Shown: piece after piece, positions 1-6,959 of the stretch
Layout of the letters: every line of letters starts with the position of its first letter
Numbering within the stretch: position 1 is the first letter of the stretch
Source: an uncultured Phocaeicola sp.
GTDB taxonomy: Bacteria > Bacteroidota > Bacteroidia > Bacteroidales > Bacteroidaceae
DNA: 31,134 nucleotides
Direction: 5' to 3'
NCBI GenBank assembly: GCA_958434805.1
Contig: CAUBDX010000032.1
Span: 1-31,134, forward strand
Notes under the pieces: generated by a model
Seen by the model: only the letters and a program-made list of their open reading frames with translations
Told to the model about the DNA's origin: nothing
Database searches by the model: none
Translations under genes and position numbers: made by a program

Positions 1-527
1 AAGTCGTCAATAACCGCCACGCCAGGGCGATAACCAAGGAACTTCTTGTATGTATGCTTTGCATCATATTTCTCTGTTTCTATGAACTGGTGGTCGAAAT
101 CAACATCATACATCTCACCCTCTTTCAGCTGACCAGCTGCACACATACAATTGAGCAGTAAGGTATTGAGGGTGTCAGCCGTATTGAAATCGTAGTTCTT
201 ACCCGTATCTGACGTGTATGAAATGTTCTCCTGCGTCAGTTCCTTTATCGCTCTGAGGATAGTGTCAGAGCTGCAGGTACGAAGTGTCGGATGAAGCGAG
301 AGATGGGGCATCAAATGAGTTGTGACATCCTCAATACATGAGCCGCCACAGAAGTAGATGCTCATGAGAGAACGGATGATTTCGCTGTATTGATAACCAT
401 ACAGCCTGCATCTTAGACCGAGGGTTGTGTCAATTACATATGACAATGTGGAGTCAAATTGCTCCATCATTGCAAATATTCCTCCAAAAGGAGTGAGTTT
501 CTCAGATTTTATTGCTTTCTTTGCCAT
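1..527 (-). CDS. IS1380-family transposase, N-terminal part (cut by window edge)
   Basis: Reading the minus strand from an ATG at 527 gives an open frame that continues past base 1, so about 175 N-terminal residues are present. It begins MAKKAIKSEKLTPFGGIF and contains YGYQYSEIIRSLMS, CSSDTILRAIKELTQEN and VDFDHQFIETEKYDA. I recognise these as the N-terminal half of Bacteroides IS1380-family DDE transposases (the group with IS612-615 and IS942). The aspartates of the VDFDH motif are the expected first catalytic position. The frame has no internal stop, so this part looks intact; the rest lies outside the window. Family assignment is confident; the exact IS name is not known. Confidence 0.9.
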   Translation of the reverse strand, partial: MAKKAIKSEKLTPFGGIFAMMEQFDSTLSYVIDTTLGLRCRLYGYQYSEIIRSLMSIYFCGGSCIEDVTTHLMPHLSLHPTLRTCSSDTILRAIKELTQENISYTSDTGKNYDFNTADTLNTLLLNCMCAAGQLKEGEMYDVDFDHQFIETEKYDAKHTYKKFLGYRPGVAVIDD

Positions 528-596
528 GTCTGTCGGGTTTGATACATATTTTGATTTGCAACACTAAGATAGGTGAAAAATCTGACATGACAAAAT

Positions 597-621
597 CCTG
601 AGCAACTTTTTGTTGCTCAGG
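597..621. repeat. Perfect 10-bp inverted repeat at the IS/glmS junction
   Basis: CCTGAGCAAC at 597-606 pairs perfectly with GTTGCTCAGG at 612-621 around a TTTTT loop. It sits between the transposase start and the glmS remnant. It could be the terminal structure of the IS, or a hairpin that blocks read-through transcription into the transposase. The TTG sometimes used to open the downstream frame (610) lies inside this hairpin, so that start is unlikely to be natural. Confidence 0.65.
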
Positions 622-1164
622 TACTTAAAAAGTTATATTTATAATAGTGTTGCGGAATTAAGGTATATAAAAGATGTGTTGGGACTTGCTGACAAAATCA
701 AGAACTTGTCGAAGATATACACCTATGCCCGCAACTTCCTTTATCTCGGTCGTGGGTACAACTACCCCACCGCCCTTGAAGGTGCGTTGAAGCTGAAAGA
801 AATATCCTATATCCATGCGGAGGGTTATCCTGCTGCGGAAATGAAGCATGGACCGATTGCACTTGTAGATAGCGAGATGCCCACGGTGGTCATTGCTCCA
901 ACGGACTCGCTGTATGACAAGATAATCAGTAATGTAAGGCAGGTGAAGGCGCGTGGCGGTACGGTTGTCGCCATCATTACCAAGGGCAATGACGCAATGA
1001 AGGACATCGCCGACCATTGCCTTGAAGTGCCCGACGTACCCGAATGCCTTACACCTCTCGTTGTTTCCGTCCCATTGCAGTTGCTGGCCTATTACATCGC
1101 CATCAACAAGGATAGGAATGTTGACCAGCCAAGAAACCTTGCTAAATCAGTTACCGTAGAATGA
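610..1164 (+). pseudogene. glmS: 3' remnant of glmS (GlmS C-terminal SIS domain)
   Basis: The frame encodes the last roughly 165 residues of glutamine-fructose-6-phosphate aminotransferase, which in full length is about 610 residues and makes glucosamine-6-phosphate for the cell wall. Recognisable segments are NFLYLGRGYNYPTALEGALK, AEMKHGPIAL and the invariant C terminus DVDQPRNLAKSVTVE-like (here NVDQPRNLAKSVTVE). The glutaminase domain and first SIS domain are absent. Clear homology starts around residue 17 of the frame (ELRYIKDVLG), just past the IS end, so the gene was probably broken by the IS or by an earlier rearrangement. The frame opens with a TTG inside a hairpin, so translation is doubtful. 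Its stop overlaps the next gene's ATG (ATGA), as in an operon. Confidence 0.8.
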
Positions 1165-1349
1165 ATAGAATATTATCACTTATTGTTACCATCCTCTTTG
1201 CGTTGTGCATTGAGGCTGGCATCTTTATGCTTATTGCCCACTGGTGGGGCATGACTGCGGCCATTACCGTGATAGCCATTGAATGTGTGTTAGCCTTATG
1301 GACAGTTTACGAAATGAGACATGCGAGTGATGAACCAGTTGATGAATAA
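1161..1349 (+). CDS. Small two-TM membrane protein
   Basis: A 62-residue protein whose ATG overlaps the glmS-remnant stop (ATGA). It has two hydrophobic segments, about residues 5-27 and 31-50, and a short charged C-terminal tail (RHASDEPVDE), so it is predicted to be a small inner-membrane protein. It resembles the 60-residue protein at 17771-17953: both start M[NK]RI, carry AG.FML in the first helix and W.VYE after the second. That paralogue also starts with an ATGA overlap, after a peptidoglycan hydrolase. Function unknown; size and topology recall holin-like or regulatory mini-proteins, but I see no motif that proves this. Confidence 0.65.
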   Translation: MNRILSLIVTILFALCIEAGIFMLIAHWWGMTAAITVIAIECVLALWTVYEMRHASDEPVDE

Positions 1350-1383
1350 CATTGCAGGCTGTGGTTAGAACGAAAAAGGCTAA

Positions 1384-1430
1384 AAACAAAAGGACGGGTC
1401 GATGATTCGTCCTATTTTTGTGTCTTTTTG
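1384..1430 (-). pseudogene. Relic of the 3' end of an M23 peptidase gene
   Basis: On the minus strand this stretch reads KDTKIGRIIDPSFCF and then a stop, matching the C terminus KDTKKGRAIDPSILL of the intact M23 peptidase at 3437-4066. At base level, 1391-1429 and 3469-3507 agree at most positions (both contain GGACGGGTCGATG, CGTCC and TTTTTGTGTCTTT). Upstream sequence shows no further M23 similarity. On the plus strand the same bases form a hairpin (1392-1412) followed by a T-rich run, so it may also terminate transcription of the small membrane-protein gene. Confidence 0.6.
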
Positions 1431-1515
1431 GTGGCAAAATGTAGCGATTTAGCAAAATAAACATAAATTCCAGTGATATTCAGCATGAAAATTCGCCCAT
1501 TTAAGTGAAAATGTG

Positions 1516-1523
1516 TAATTTCG
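1516..1523 (+). promoter_or_regulatory. Candidate -7 box for the ImmA/IrrE-DUF4411 pair
   Basis: TAATTTCG resembles the Bacteroidetes -7 consensus TAnnTTTG with one mismatch. It would start transcription near 1530. That placement argues for translation from the ATG at 1584 rather than from the GTG at 1536, which would be almost leaderless. I see no convincing -33 element. Confidence 0.4.
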
Positions 1524-1583
1524 CAACGCAAAATTGTGCCTAAGCATTTGCATCAAAACAACAATAGTTCAATCGAGGCTGAT

Positions 1584-2726
1584 ATGAAAGTAGAGATTAA
1601 CAAGAAACGTTTAGAATACCTGCTGGCATTATACAAGATGTCGGTGGATGACTTGTTGTCTCTTCTGAACAAAGGCAGGAAACGGATAACAGGAGCCGCA
1701 GACATCAGTGGAGATTCTATTGATTTGGGGGTGTTGAAGCGTATAGGTGAGATATTCGACAAAGAAGTCAGTTTCTTTCAAGACTATTCTAAGTTGTCAA
1801 CCAATGCAAGCAGCAGTATCTTCTTCCGCAAGACCTCATTCGGAACAGAGCTGAACTTGGAGTCGATCCGTACTGTAAACCGATTCGAGAGTCTGAAAAA
1901 CGCTTTGGATGCATACAACAAACTGTCGCAACTGGATGTGAAGTTTGACATAGAACACTACACCCTACAAGATGACCCTAAGACAGTAGCCGTACGTGCA
2001 AGAGATTTTTTTTATCCCGGGGAAACTGTCAATCATAGGCAGTTTCTTGTGAAGATGATAGAAAAAATCGCCGATCATGGCATTTTTGTCTTTGAATACA
2101 TAGAGACATGGAACAAGAAAGAGAAAACCAACATTGACGGTTTTTACCTTAAGCCCAATGTGATAGTGCTTAAGCATCATAAGCATTACAAGCGAGAAAT
2201 ATTCACTCTGGCGCATGAATTGGGGCATTGTCTATTGGGGATTGAAGAAGTGGAGTCGGTGGACATGATGGACATCTCGGCACAGACTTCATACAGTGAT
2301 GTCGAAAGATGGTGCAATGATTTTGCATATCAGTTCATTATGGGACAAGAAGCAGAAACACTTGCTAACATAGCATGTGTAGATTCCCGTAACGACTACT
2401 GCATTGACCTCTTCAAGGCTATCAGTGCACGGACGCACATTAGCCGTCTTGCCTTATATACAAGGATGTATATCGACAGGAAAATCAGCTATTCGAGCTA
2501 CAGCAATGTCAAGAGTGAATTGGCAGAGGAATACAGAAGAAGAGAGGAACAGGAAAAGTTGAAAAACTCTGAGAAGAGAGGCGGGCGAACACCAAAGCCC
2601 ATCATTTCTCCGCTATTCTTGAAAACCATGCAATATGCCTATTTCAATGGAGTGGTCAACGAGACCACTTTCTGTTCGAGACTCAATGTCAAACCAGCAA
2701 ATTTTGAGAGGGAGTTATGGCGATAG
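1584..2726 (+). CDS. XRE-like / ImmA-IrrE family metallopeptidase (antitoxin-like)
   Basis: The protein has about 380 residues from ATG 1584; an upstream in-frame GTG at 1536 is possible but less likely. The N-terminal ~75 residues (MKVEINKKRLEYLL onward) look like the helical/XRE-type domain typical of this family. A zinc-protease motif HELGHCLLG lies near residues 211-219, with the HExxH of COG2856 ImmA/IrrE proteins. The family includes proteases that cleave repressors. Its stop overlaps the start of the DUF4411 gene by 10 bp, so the two are translationally coupled. DUF4411 PIN-like proteins are commonly paired with XRE-ImmA proteins in toxin-antitoxin-like modules. I infer the same here, with this protein as regulator or antitoxin. 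Confidence 0.85.
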   Translation: MKVEINKKRLEYLLALYKMSVDDLLSLLNKGRKRITGAADISGDSIDLGVLKRIGEIFDKEVSFFQDYSKLSTNASSSIFFRKTSFGTELNLESIRTVNRFESLKNALDAYNKLSQLDVKFDIEHYTLQDDPKTVAVRARDFFYPGETVNHRQFLVKMIEKIADHGIFVFEYIETWNKKEKTNIDGFYLKPNVIVLKHHKHYKREIFTLAHELGHCLLGIEEVESVDMMDISAQTSYSDVERWCNDFAYQFIMGQEAETLANIACVDSRNDYCIDLFKAISARTHISRLALYTRMYIDRKISYSSYSNVKSELAEEYRRREEQEKLKNSEKRGGRTPKPIISPLFLKTMQYAYFNGVVNETTFCSRLNVKPANFERELWR

Positions 2727-3274
2727 TTGTTGATACATGCTCATTGGTGATGATTGCCAAGAATTATCTTCCCTTGGATAAGGACGGACAGTTGTACTCA
2801 TTCCTGGAAGAGGCGTTCTCCCGCAAGGATTTGATGCTACTTGATGTGATTCTGGATGAATCAAAACGCACCTCCAAAGGAATTGCAGTTGAAAAGATGC
2901 CTTTCCTCAAAGACAAGAAATTGGTCATTCCGACAAAGGATCTATTTCCATGTGCCCCAGAGAGATTCAGCAACATGATAGACAACAATTTCTGTGTAAG
3001 ACTGAAGAAGCAGGAACTGACTGAAGAAGAATACATAGAGCAAAAGGAAGAATACCTTAAAACAGGTGATGCTAAGATTATCATTTATGCACTGAATGTA
3101 CGACACTCGGACGCTATCCATCTGGAAGAGATGCAAGTAATGACGGAGGAAACAAGGCAGCAGAATGACGGTAAGTTGTTCAAGAAACTTCCTTTGTTGT
3201 GTGAGCAGATAGGGATTGGAACACTAACCGTTTCAGAATATCTGCATAGAAACGGGTTCTTTATTGACAAATAG
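2717..3274 (+). CDS. DUF4411 PIN-like protein (putative toxin)
   Basis: A 185-residue protein starting MAIVVDTCSLVMIAK. An N-terminal VDTCSL is the PIN-like first acidic motif, followed by a central GDAKIIIYALN with the second conserved aspartate. The C-terminal part (LPLLCEQIGIGTLTVSEYL) resembles the cysteine-containing end typical of DUF4411. PIN-fold proteins are usually metal-dependent RNases. The start overlaps the upstream ImmA/IrrE gene by 10 bp, which fits a two-gene module that limits free toxin. The target RNA is unknown and nuclease activity is inferred from the family, not shown. Confidence 0.8.
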   Translation: MAIVVDTCSLVMIAKNYLPLDKDGQLYSFLEEAFSRKDLMLLDVILDESKRTSKGIAVEKMPFLKDKKLVIPTKDLFPCAPERFSNMIDNNFCVRLKKQELTEEEYIEQKEEYLKTGDAKIIIYALNVRHSDAIHLEEMQVMTEETRQQNDGKLFKKLPLLCEQIGIGTLTVSEYLHRNGFFIDK

Positions 3275-3304
3275 CATAGATATTAGTATCATCTTATGAC
3301 ATCT

Positions 3305-3331
3305 TTCACGAAATCATATTATATTCGTGAA
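3305..3331. repeat. 8-bp inverted repeat downstream of the DUF4411 gene
   Basis: TTCACGAA at 3305-3312 pairs with TTCGTGAA at 3324-3331 around an 11-nt AT-rich loop. It lies in the 162-bp gap between the DUF4411 gene and the convergent M23 gene, which otherwise shows no gene. There is no T-run directly after it, so it could be a weak terminator or a protein-binding palindrome. Confidence 0.45.
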
Positions 3332-3436
3332 TAAAACACTTGTTTTTCAAGAATAGAAATTGTTGAGGATTAGATATTTAAGACATTATTGCAATGCGGA
3401 AGGGGTGATGTGAACGACAAAAGACAAGGCGTTCTA

Positions 3437-4066
3437 TTAGAGTGGATGCTTGATAAGATTGAGAAGAATGGACGGGTCGATGGCTCGTCCTTTTTTTGTG
3501 TCTTTGAGTGTGAGGTGCAGGTGGGGACCAGTACTGCGACCACTGTTGCCTGTCAGCGCGATGATGATGCCGGGACGGACGTGGGTGCCTTTGGTGACGA
3601 GAGTTTGGGAGAGGTGGCAATAGCTGACGGTGAAGTCGCCGTGACGGAGGGTGACATAGAGGCCTGAACGTTTGTCCTTGCCTACCTTGATGACCTCGCC
3701 GTGCATCATGGCGTATGTGGGTTCGTAATTTGCCTTCAAATCAAGCCCGTTGTGTAGGGCTTTTCTTTTTGTAAATGGGTCTCTGCGGTAGCCGAAAGGG
3801 CTGGTGACAGAGATATGACGGAGTGGACTGACAAGTGCCGTGTGGCGGTCGGTCTGCTCCGTTTGGGTTTGTAATGGGGCAAAGGCAAGAGAGTCTCGCC
3901 GCTGATGCGGCGAGCACGGAGGCAGTTGTTCGGATGTTGCGGACTGCGTCGTTTTTGGCACAGCCTTGCGGTGTACCTTAGTCTGTGTGACGGTATTGAA
4001 CTGAGCGCATACTGTTGCTGATGAACAGAATATTGCTGCTATTGTGATGAGTAGAAATCGTTTCAT
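3437..4066 (-). CDS. Secreted M23-family peptidase
   Basis: Starting at ATG 4066 the protein has 209 residues. It begins with a clear signal peptide (MKRFLLITIAAIFCSSATVC, then AQ), which is why I reject the longer frame from 4135. After a Ser/Gln-rich linker comes a complete LytM/M23 domain: SPFGYRRDP, LHNGLDLK (HxGxD), the YCHLS histidine, and GPHLHL (HxH), ending GRAIDPS. All zinc ligands and the catalytic histidine are present, so it is probably an active peptidoglycan endopeptidase exported to the periplasm. It is divergent from the long plus-strand operon at 4287. The last codons also form a hairpin and T-run on the plus strand (3470-3497). Confidence 0.9.
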   Translation of the reverse strand: MKRFLLITIAAIFCSSATVCAQFNTVTQTKVHRKAVPKTTQSATSEQLPPCSPHQRRDSLAFAPLQTQTEQTDRHTALVSPLRHISVTSPFGYRRDPFTKRKALHNGLDLKANYEPTYAMMHGEVIKVGKDKRSGLYVTLRHGDFTVSYCHLSQTLVTKGTHVRPGIIIALTGNSGRSTGPHLHLTLKDTKKGRAIDPSILLNLIKHPL

Positions 4067-4070
4067 GGTG

Positions 4071-4078
4071 CAAAAGTA
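4071..4078 (-). promoter_or_regulatory. -7 box very close to the M23 start
   Basis: On the minus strand TACTTTTG, a perfect TAnnTTTG match, ends only 4 bases before the ATG at 4066. Transcription from it would begin at or just inside the start codon, suggesting a leaderless transcript, or that the box is not used. Confidence 0.45.
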
Positions 4079-4147
4079 ACAAGCAATTCTTTGACTGGCA
4101 TAAAGAACAAAGGGAAGACAAGAAGATTGTAACATAATATAGCAATC

Positions 4148-4177
4148 GAGTTTGATTTTTGAGCAGAAATCAAACTC
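4148..4177. promoter_or_regulatory. Perfect 11-bp inverted repeat, candidate operator
   Basis: GAGTTTGATTT at 4148-4158 and AAATCAAACTC at 4167-4177 form a perfect palindrome with an 8-nt spacer. It is in the 220-bp gap between the divergent M23 gene and the plus-strand operon, about 70 bp upstream of that operon's -7 box. The half-site matches the motif repeated at 29688-29970, near the lipoprotein and pseudo-recombinase promoters. A shared DNA-binding protein is the simplest explanation. Confidence 0.6.
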
Positions 4178-4227
4178 AAATAATAATAATCGTCAAAAAT
4201 AACACGCATTATCTTATGCAATTCTGC

Positions 4228-4254
4228 TTGTCTCTGAATAGGTATATAACTTTG
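4228..4254 (+). promoter_or_regulatory. Promoter of the long plus-strand operon
   Basis: TAACTTTG at 4247-4254 is a perfect Bacteroidetes -7 box, with a TTG at 4228-4230 as a possible -33 element (16-nt spacing, slightly short). Transcription would start near 4261, giving a leader of about 26 nt before the ATG at 4287. A related sequence, GAGTTTAATTTC, follows directly at 4258. Confidence 0.6.
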
Positions 4255-4286
4255 CATGAGTTTAATTTCAAATTCAAAGTTAAAGT

Positions 4287-5048
4287 ATGAAGCAAGTACG
4301 ATTTGAAGAGAGCGAGGTGCCTTATCAGACACTGGCTCGTTTTGGTCTCACACAAGAGAAGATTGAAGACCTGCCCATGTGGGCGTTGGAAGATATTGGT
4401 CAGGGACGACGTTCACCGTTGCTGCCCATTCAGGTGAATAATGATGAGGGCGAGACATTGAAGAGCCGCACCCGATTTGCGTTGGTCCGTATGGAGGACG
4501 GCAAGGTGGATGTGGTCTTCTATCCGCAGTTGGAGAAATCACCATTGGAGGCTTTTACTCAGGAACAGCAGGAGGACTTGCTGGCTGGAAAGGCTATCCT
4601 TGCCGATGTTAAGGATGCTGATGGCAGGAGCAGCAAGGCTTTCGTGCAGATTGACACGGAGACCAATCAGGTGATGTCGGTACCTACGCCTGTCATCGGG
4701 CGCAACTTGGAGGTGCTGAAGGATGAACTGAAACTGAGTTCGGCAGAACTGACCGTGATGCAGAAGGGTGAGCCGCTCACGCTCATCATGGAGGACGAAC
4801 AGGTGACGGTGGGTATTGACCTGAACGATAAGACCGGCATAAGGATTAATCAAGGCGACAGTCAGAAGTGGAAGGAGAACACCAAGCGAGAGTGGGACAA
4901 ATACACCTTCGGGTGCTATGGCTGTTGGGTAATGGGCGATGACGGTAATCTTGACTATGTGCCTGAAGAGGAATACACGGAAGAACTTTGGAATGAGCAG
5001 AAGAAGAATGGAGAGCGCAACCGCGCCTCTTTTTCCATGCACAAATAA
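4287..5048 (+). CDS. DUF4099/DUF3945-domain protein
   Basis: A 253-residue soluble protein and the first gene of the long operon. The N-terminal half (FGLTQEKIEDLPMWALEDI, GRRSPLLPIQV, TRFALVRMEDG) matches the DUF4099 family found on Bacteroidetes conjugative elements. It is followed by two DUF3945-like repeats: GKAILADVKDADGRSSKAFV and GEPLTLIMEDEQVTVGID. The C terminus contains KREWDKYTFGCYG and an acidic tail. The molecular role of these domains is not established. Their steady presence beside mobilization genes suggests a DNA-handling or regulatory job in transfer. No signal peptide or TM segment is visible. Confidence 0.85.
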   Translation: MKQVRFEESEVPYQTLARFGLTQEKIEDLPMWALEDIGQGRRSPLLPIQVNNDEGETLKSRTRFALVRMEDGKVDVVFYPQLEKSPLEAFTQEQQEDLLAGKAILADVKDADGRSSKAFVQIDTETNQVMSVPTPVIGRNLEVLKDELKLSSAELTVMQKGEPLTLIMEDEQVTVGIDLNDKTGIRINQGDSQKWKENTKREWDKYTFGCYGCWVMGDDGNLDYVPEEEYTEELWNEQKKNGERNRASFSMHK

Positions 5049-5071
5049 TCTACACATAATATAATAAGTAT

Positions 5072-5296
5072 ATGGCATCAAATAAATATTATCCAGAGGA
5101 TGTGCTCGTCGAGAAGATACAGAGCGGCGAGTACGGTTGGTTGGAGTATGTCAACCATCATTCTGCTGAATGGCAGGAAGAATATGAGAGCTATTGTCTG
5201 AACAACGGACTCTGCATTTGTGAAGAGAGTGCGGAGCAGTTTGTCCATCACAAAGATGAGGAACTGGAGAAGGCAATAGAGAACGGTGAAGCATGA
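5072..5296 (+). CDS. Small acidic protein of unknown function
   Basis: A 74-residue protein (MASNKYYPEDVLVEKIQSGE) rich in Glu and aromatic residues, with three cysteines near CLNNGLCICEE. It has no signal peptide or TM segment. It starts 23 bp after the DUF4099 gene and is in the same operon. I do not recognise a family. The operon position and codon use suggest a real gene. Confidence 0.6.
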   Translation: MASNKYYPEDVLVEKIQSGEYGWLEYVNHHSAEWQEEYESYCLNNGLCICEESAEQFVHHKDEELEKAIENGEA

Positions 5297-5298
5297 TA

Positions 5299-5326
5299 AA
5301 TGAAGAGTGAAGAATGAAGAGTGAAG
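5299..5326. repeat. Tandem 14-bp direct repeat
   Basis: AATGAAGAGTGAAG occurs twice in perfect tandem, filling the short gap between the 74-residue gene and the next start at 5334. From general knowledge, similar GAAGA/GTGAA spacers are common between genes in Bacteroides and Prevotella. It may space or tune translation initiation. Confidence 0.7.
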
Positions 5327-5333
5327 AATAAGT

Positions 5334-6929
5334 ATGGCGATAAGAAAGAATACGAATCCCCAACAGATGGACCTGCAACCAGAGATGCGTGACTTGCTCA
5401 TGCGCAATGGTATGCAGGCTCATGTGGTGAGTAATGGCAGCGGCTATCAGCTTGTGGTGCAAGGGCATGACAGTCCGCTGCTTACCTATAACATCACCGA
5501 GAAGCAGATGTTGGCTCTGACCGACTGGGGTACGAATCATGCCAACAAGTTAGCCTACAATACCTTTACGGGCATTGTGGGCAACGACTTCTATATGCCC
5601 AAGAACTTCGTTCATGCACGCAATGCCAACGGTCGTGTAGCTATGGGGCTGCACGGCTATCGTGTTGGTATCGGCGAGTATGGACGGATGGGGCGCATCG
5701 ATATGCCACCACCCTTTTTAGGTTGGACACCACGCAGTCAGGAGGGATTCCATCTTCGCAGAGTTGGAGGACGATTGTTCTTCCCCGAAGCCCCGATTGT
5801 GCCTGAACGTTGGGACGGCAGAATGAAGCCTGGCGAATTGCAGAGCGGCGGTTATGGGTTCTATTATAAGGGACAGCAACAGAGTTATAGCCCTCAGCAA
5901 CAGGATGTGCTGAAAGATTTGGAGGGAATCATAATGCCTTCCATCAGCCGCACGAGAAGCACGGAGCCAGCCAAGCCTTATAAGGAACTGATTACCTCGC
6001 CTGTCTATTTCACCAATGAGAAGTGGCAGGAGTGTCTGGCATCGCATGGCATCATCATTGATGAGAATGCGAAGACGCTGACCATTCAGTCGAACAGCGT
6101 CAATGCCGACATGGTGTATGACCTGACAGATGAGGAACTGAAGAAACTCACCTCCAACTCCATCAAGGAAGTGCCCGTCGTTCAACGCTTGGAACTGCTG
6201 AATGGCATCATCAAGGACGACTTTGCTGACAAAATCCTGATGGACACACTGAATAGCAAGGAGCGCATCGACCTGCATCTGCATCCCGAACTTGAACAGG
6301 AGTTGCAGCAGCGTCAGCAACAAGACGAGGAACGGTTGCTTCCGTTGGAAGAGGACGAGACTGTCAGACGTGACGTGTTGCAAGGCGATGCCATGGTGAG
6401 AGGTGAAGACCTTGCCTTGATTAATGAGAACAAGGGTTGGTATCGTGAGGGAGCGCATGGGCGTGAAGTGAAAGTCGGTGACATCATGGTGGAGAAAGTG
6501 CCTCCGATGGAGGGAGATAAGAAAGGCGAAGATAAGTATCGCATGACCGCCATTATCAATGGAGAAGCCATCACGCACGAAATCAAGCAGAAGGACTACG
6601 ACAAGTTCTTGGCGGTGGATGACTACCATCGCATGAAACTCTTCTCCAAGGTTTTCAGTGAAGTGGATATGAAGACACGCCCCGAAACCAACGCCGGACT
6701 GGGCACGAAGATATTGGCGGCTCTGACGGCAGGAGCAGTCGTTACAGCAGAGGTGGCGCATGACATAAGCCACCATCATCACCATCCAGCCCCGGAGTTC
6801 TATGCAGAGCATCATGGCGGTCCACGTCCTTACTTCAAACCGGGAGTGGATTCGCCACAGGAGATTGCGGCAAGGTACTTTGAGGCAGAAGCAAATCATG
6901 TTGCCACGGAGATAAGGAGAGGATATTAA
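5334..6929 (+). CDS. Large DUF3945-like element protein with C-terminal hydrophobic/His-rich segment
   Basis: A 531-residue protein. The first ~190 residues (from QPEMRDLLMRNGMQAHVV through FYMPKNFVHARNANG to RWDGRMKPGELQSGG) form a conserved-looking domain I cannot name. The middle carries repeats with a DUF3945-like pattern (YDLTDEELKKLTSNSIKE; GWYREGAHGREVKVGDIMVE). Near residues 458-480 is a hydrophobic stretch (GTKILAALTAGAVVTAEVA) followed by five consecutive histidines, perhaps a membrane anchor or metal-binding tail. The His run is natural, not a cloning tag. Likely co-expressed with the DUF4099 protein upstream. Function unknown. Confidence 0.75.
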   Translation: MAIRKNTNPQQMDLQPEMRDLLMRNGMQAHVVSNGSGYQLVVQGHDSPLLTYNITEKQMLALTDWGTNHANKLAYNTFTGIVGNDFYMPKNFVHARNANGRVAMGLHGYRVGIGEYGRMGRIDMPPPFLGWTPRSQEGFHLRRVGGRLFFPEAPIVPERWDGRMKPGELQSGGYGFYYKGQQQSYSPQQQDVLKDLEGIIMPSISRTRSTEPAKPYKELITSPVYFTNEKWQECLASHGIIIDENAKTLTIQSNSVNADMVYDLTDEELKKLTSNSIKEVPVVQRLELLNGIIKDDFADKILMDTLNSKERIDLHLHPELEQELQQRQQQDEERLLPLEEDETVRRDVLQGDAMVRGEDLALINENKGWYREGAHGREVKVGDIMVEKVPPMEGDKKGEDKYRMTAIINGEAITHEIKQKDYDKFLAVDDYHRMKLFSKVFSEVDMKTRPETNAGLGTKILAALTAGAVVTAEVAHDISHHHHHPAPEFYAEHHGGPRPYFKPGVDSPQEIAARYFEAEANHVATEIRRGY

Positions 6930-6959
6930 CAATGTATAATTTACAATTTATAATTTATA

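Larger units (their letters stand above)
1..621 (-). mobile_element. Right-hand part of an IS1380-like insertion sequence
   Basis: The transposase start at 527 is followed outward by about 95 bp of non-coding DNA ending in a perfect inverted repeat at 597-621 with outer bases CAGG. IS1380 ends usually begin with CC at the outer tip. I therefore infer the IS boundary at or near 621, just before the truncated glmS frame. The other end and any target duplication lie outside the window, so the boundary is an inference. Confidence 0.6.

Noticed and set aside
1392..1419. A dedicated transcription terminator after the 1161 gene
   Set aside because: The hairpin is explained by similarity to the coding end of the M23 gene, so a termination role may be incidental; I report it as a relic instead.
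3389..3667. 92-codon plus-strand frame
   Set aside because: It is antisense to the M23 peptidase gene, which has a signal peptide and complete active-site motifs.
6768..6787. Five consecutive histidine codons resembling a purification tag
   Set aside because: It is inside a natural gene, away from the termini, and no vector sequence is present.
5718..6932. 404-codon open frame on the minus strand
   Set aside because: It is fully antisense to the 531-residue gene, starts and ends without promoter or coupling, and its composition (Leu/His/Arg-rich) is that of a shadow frame.
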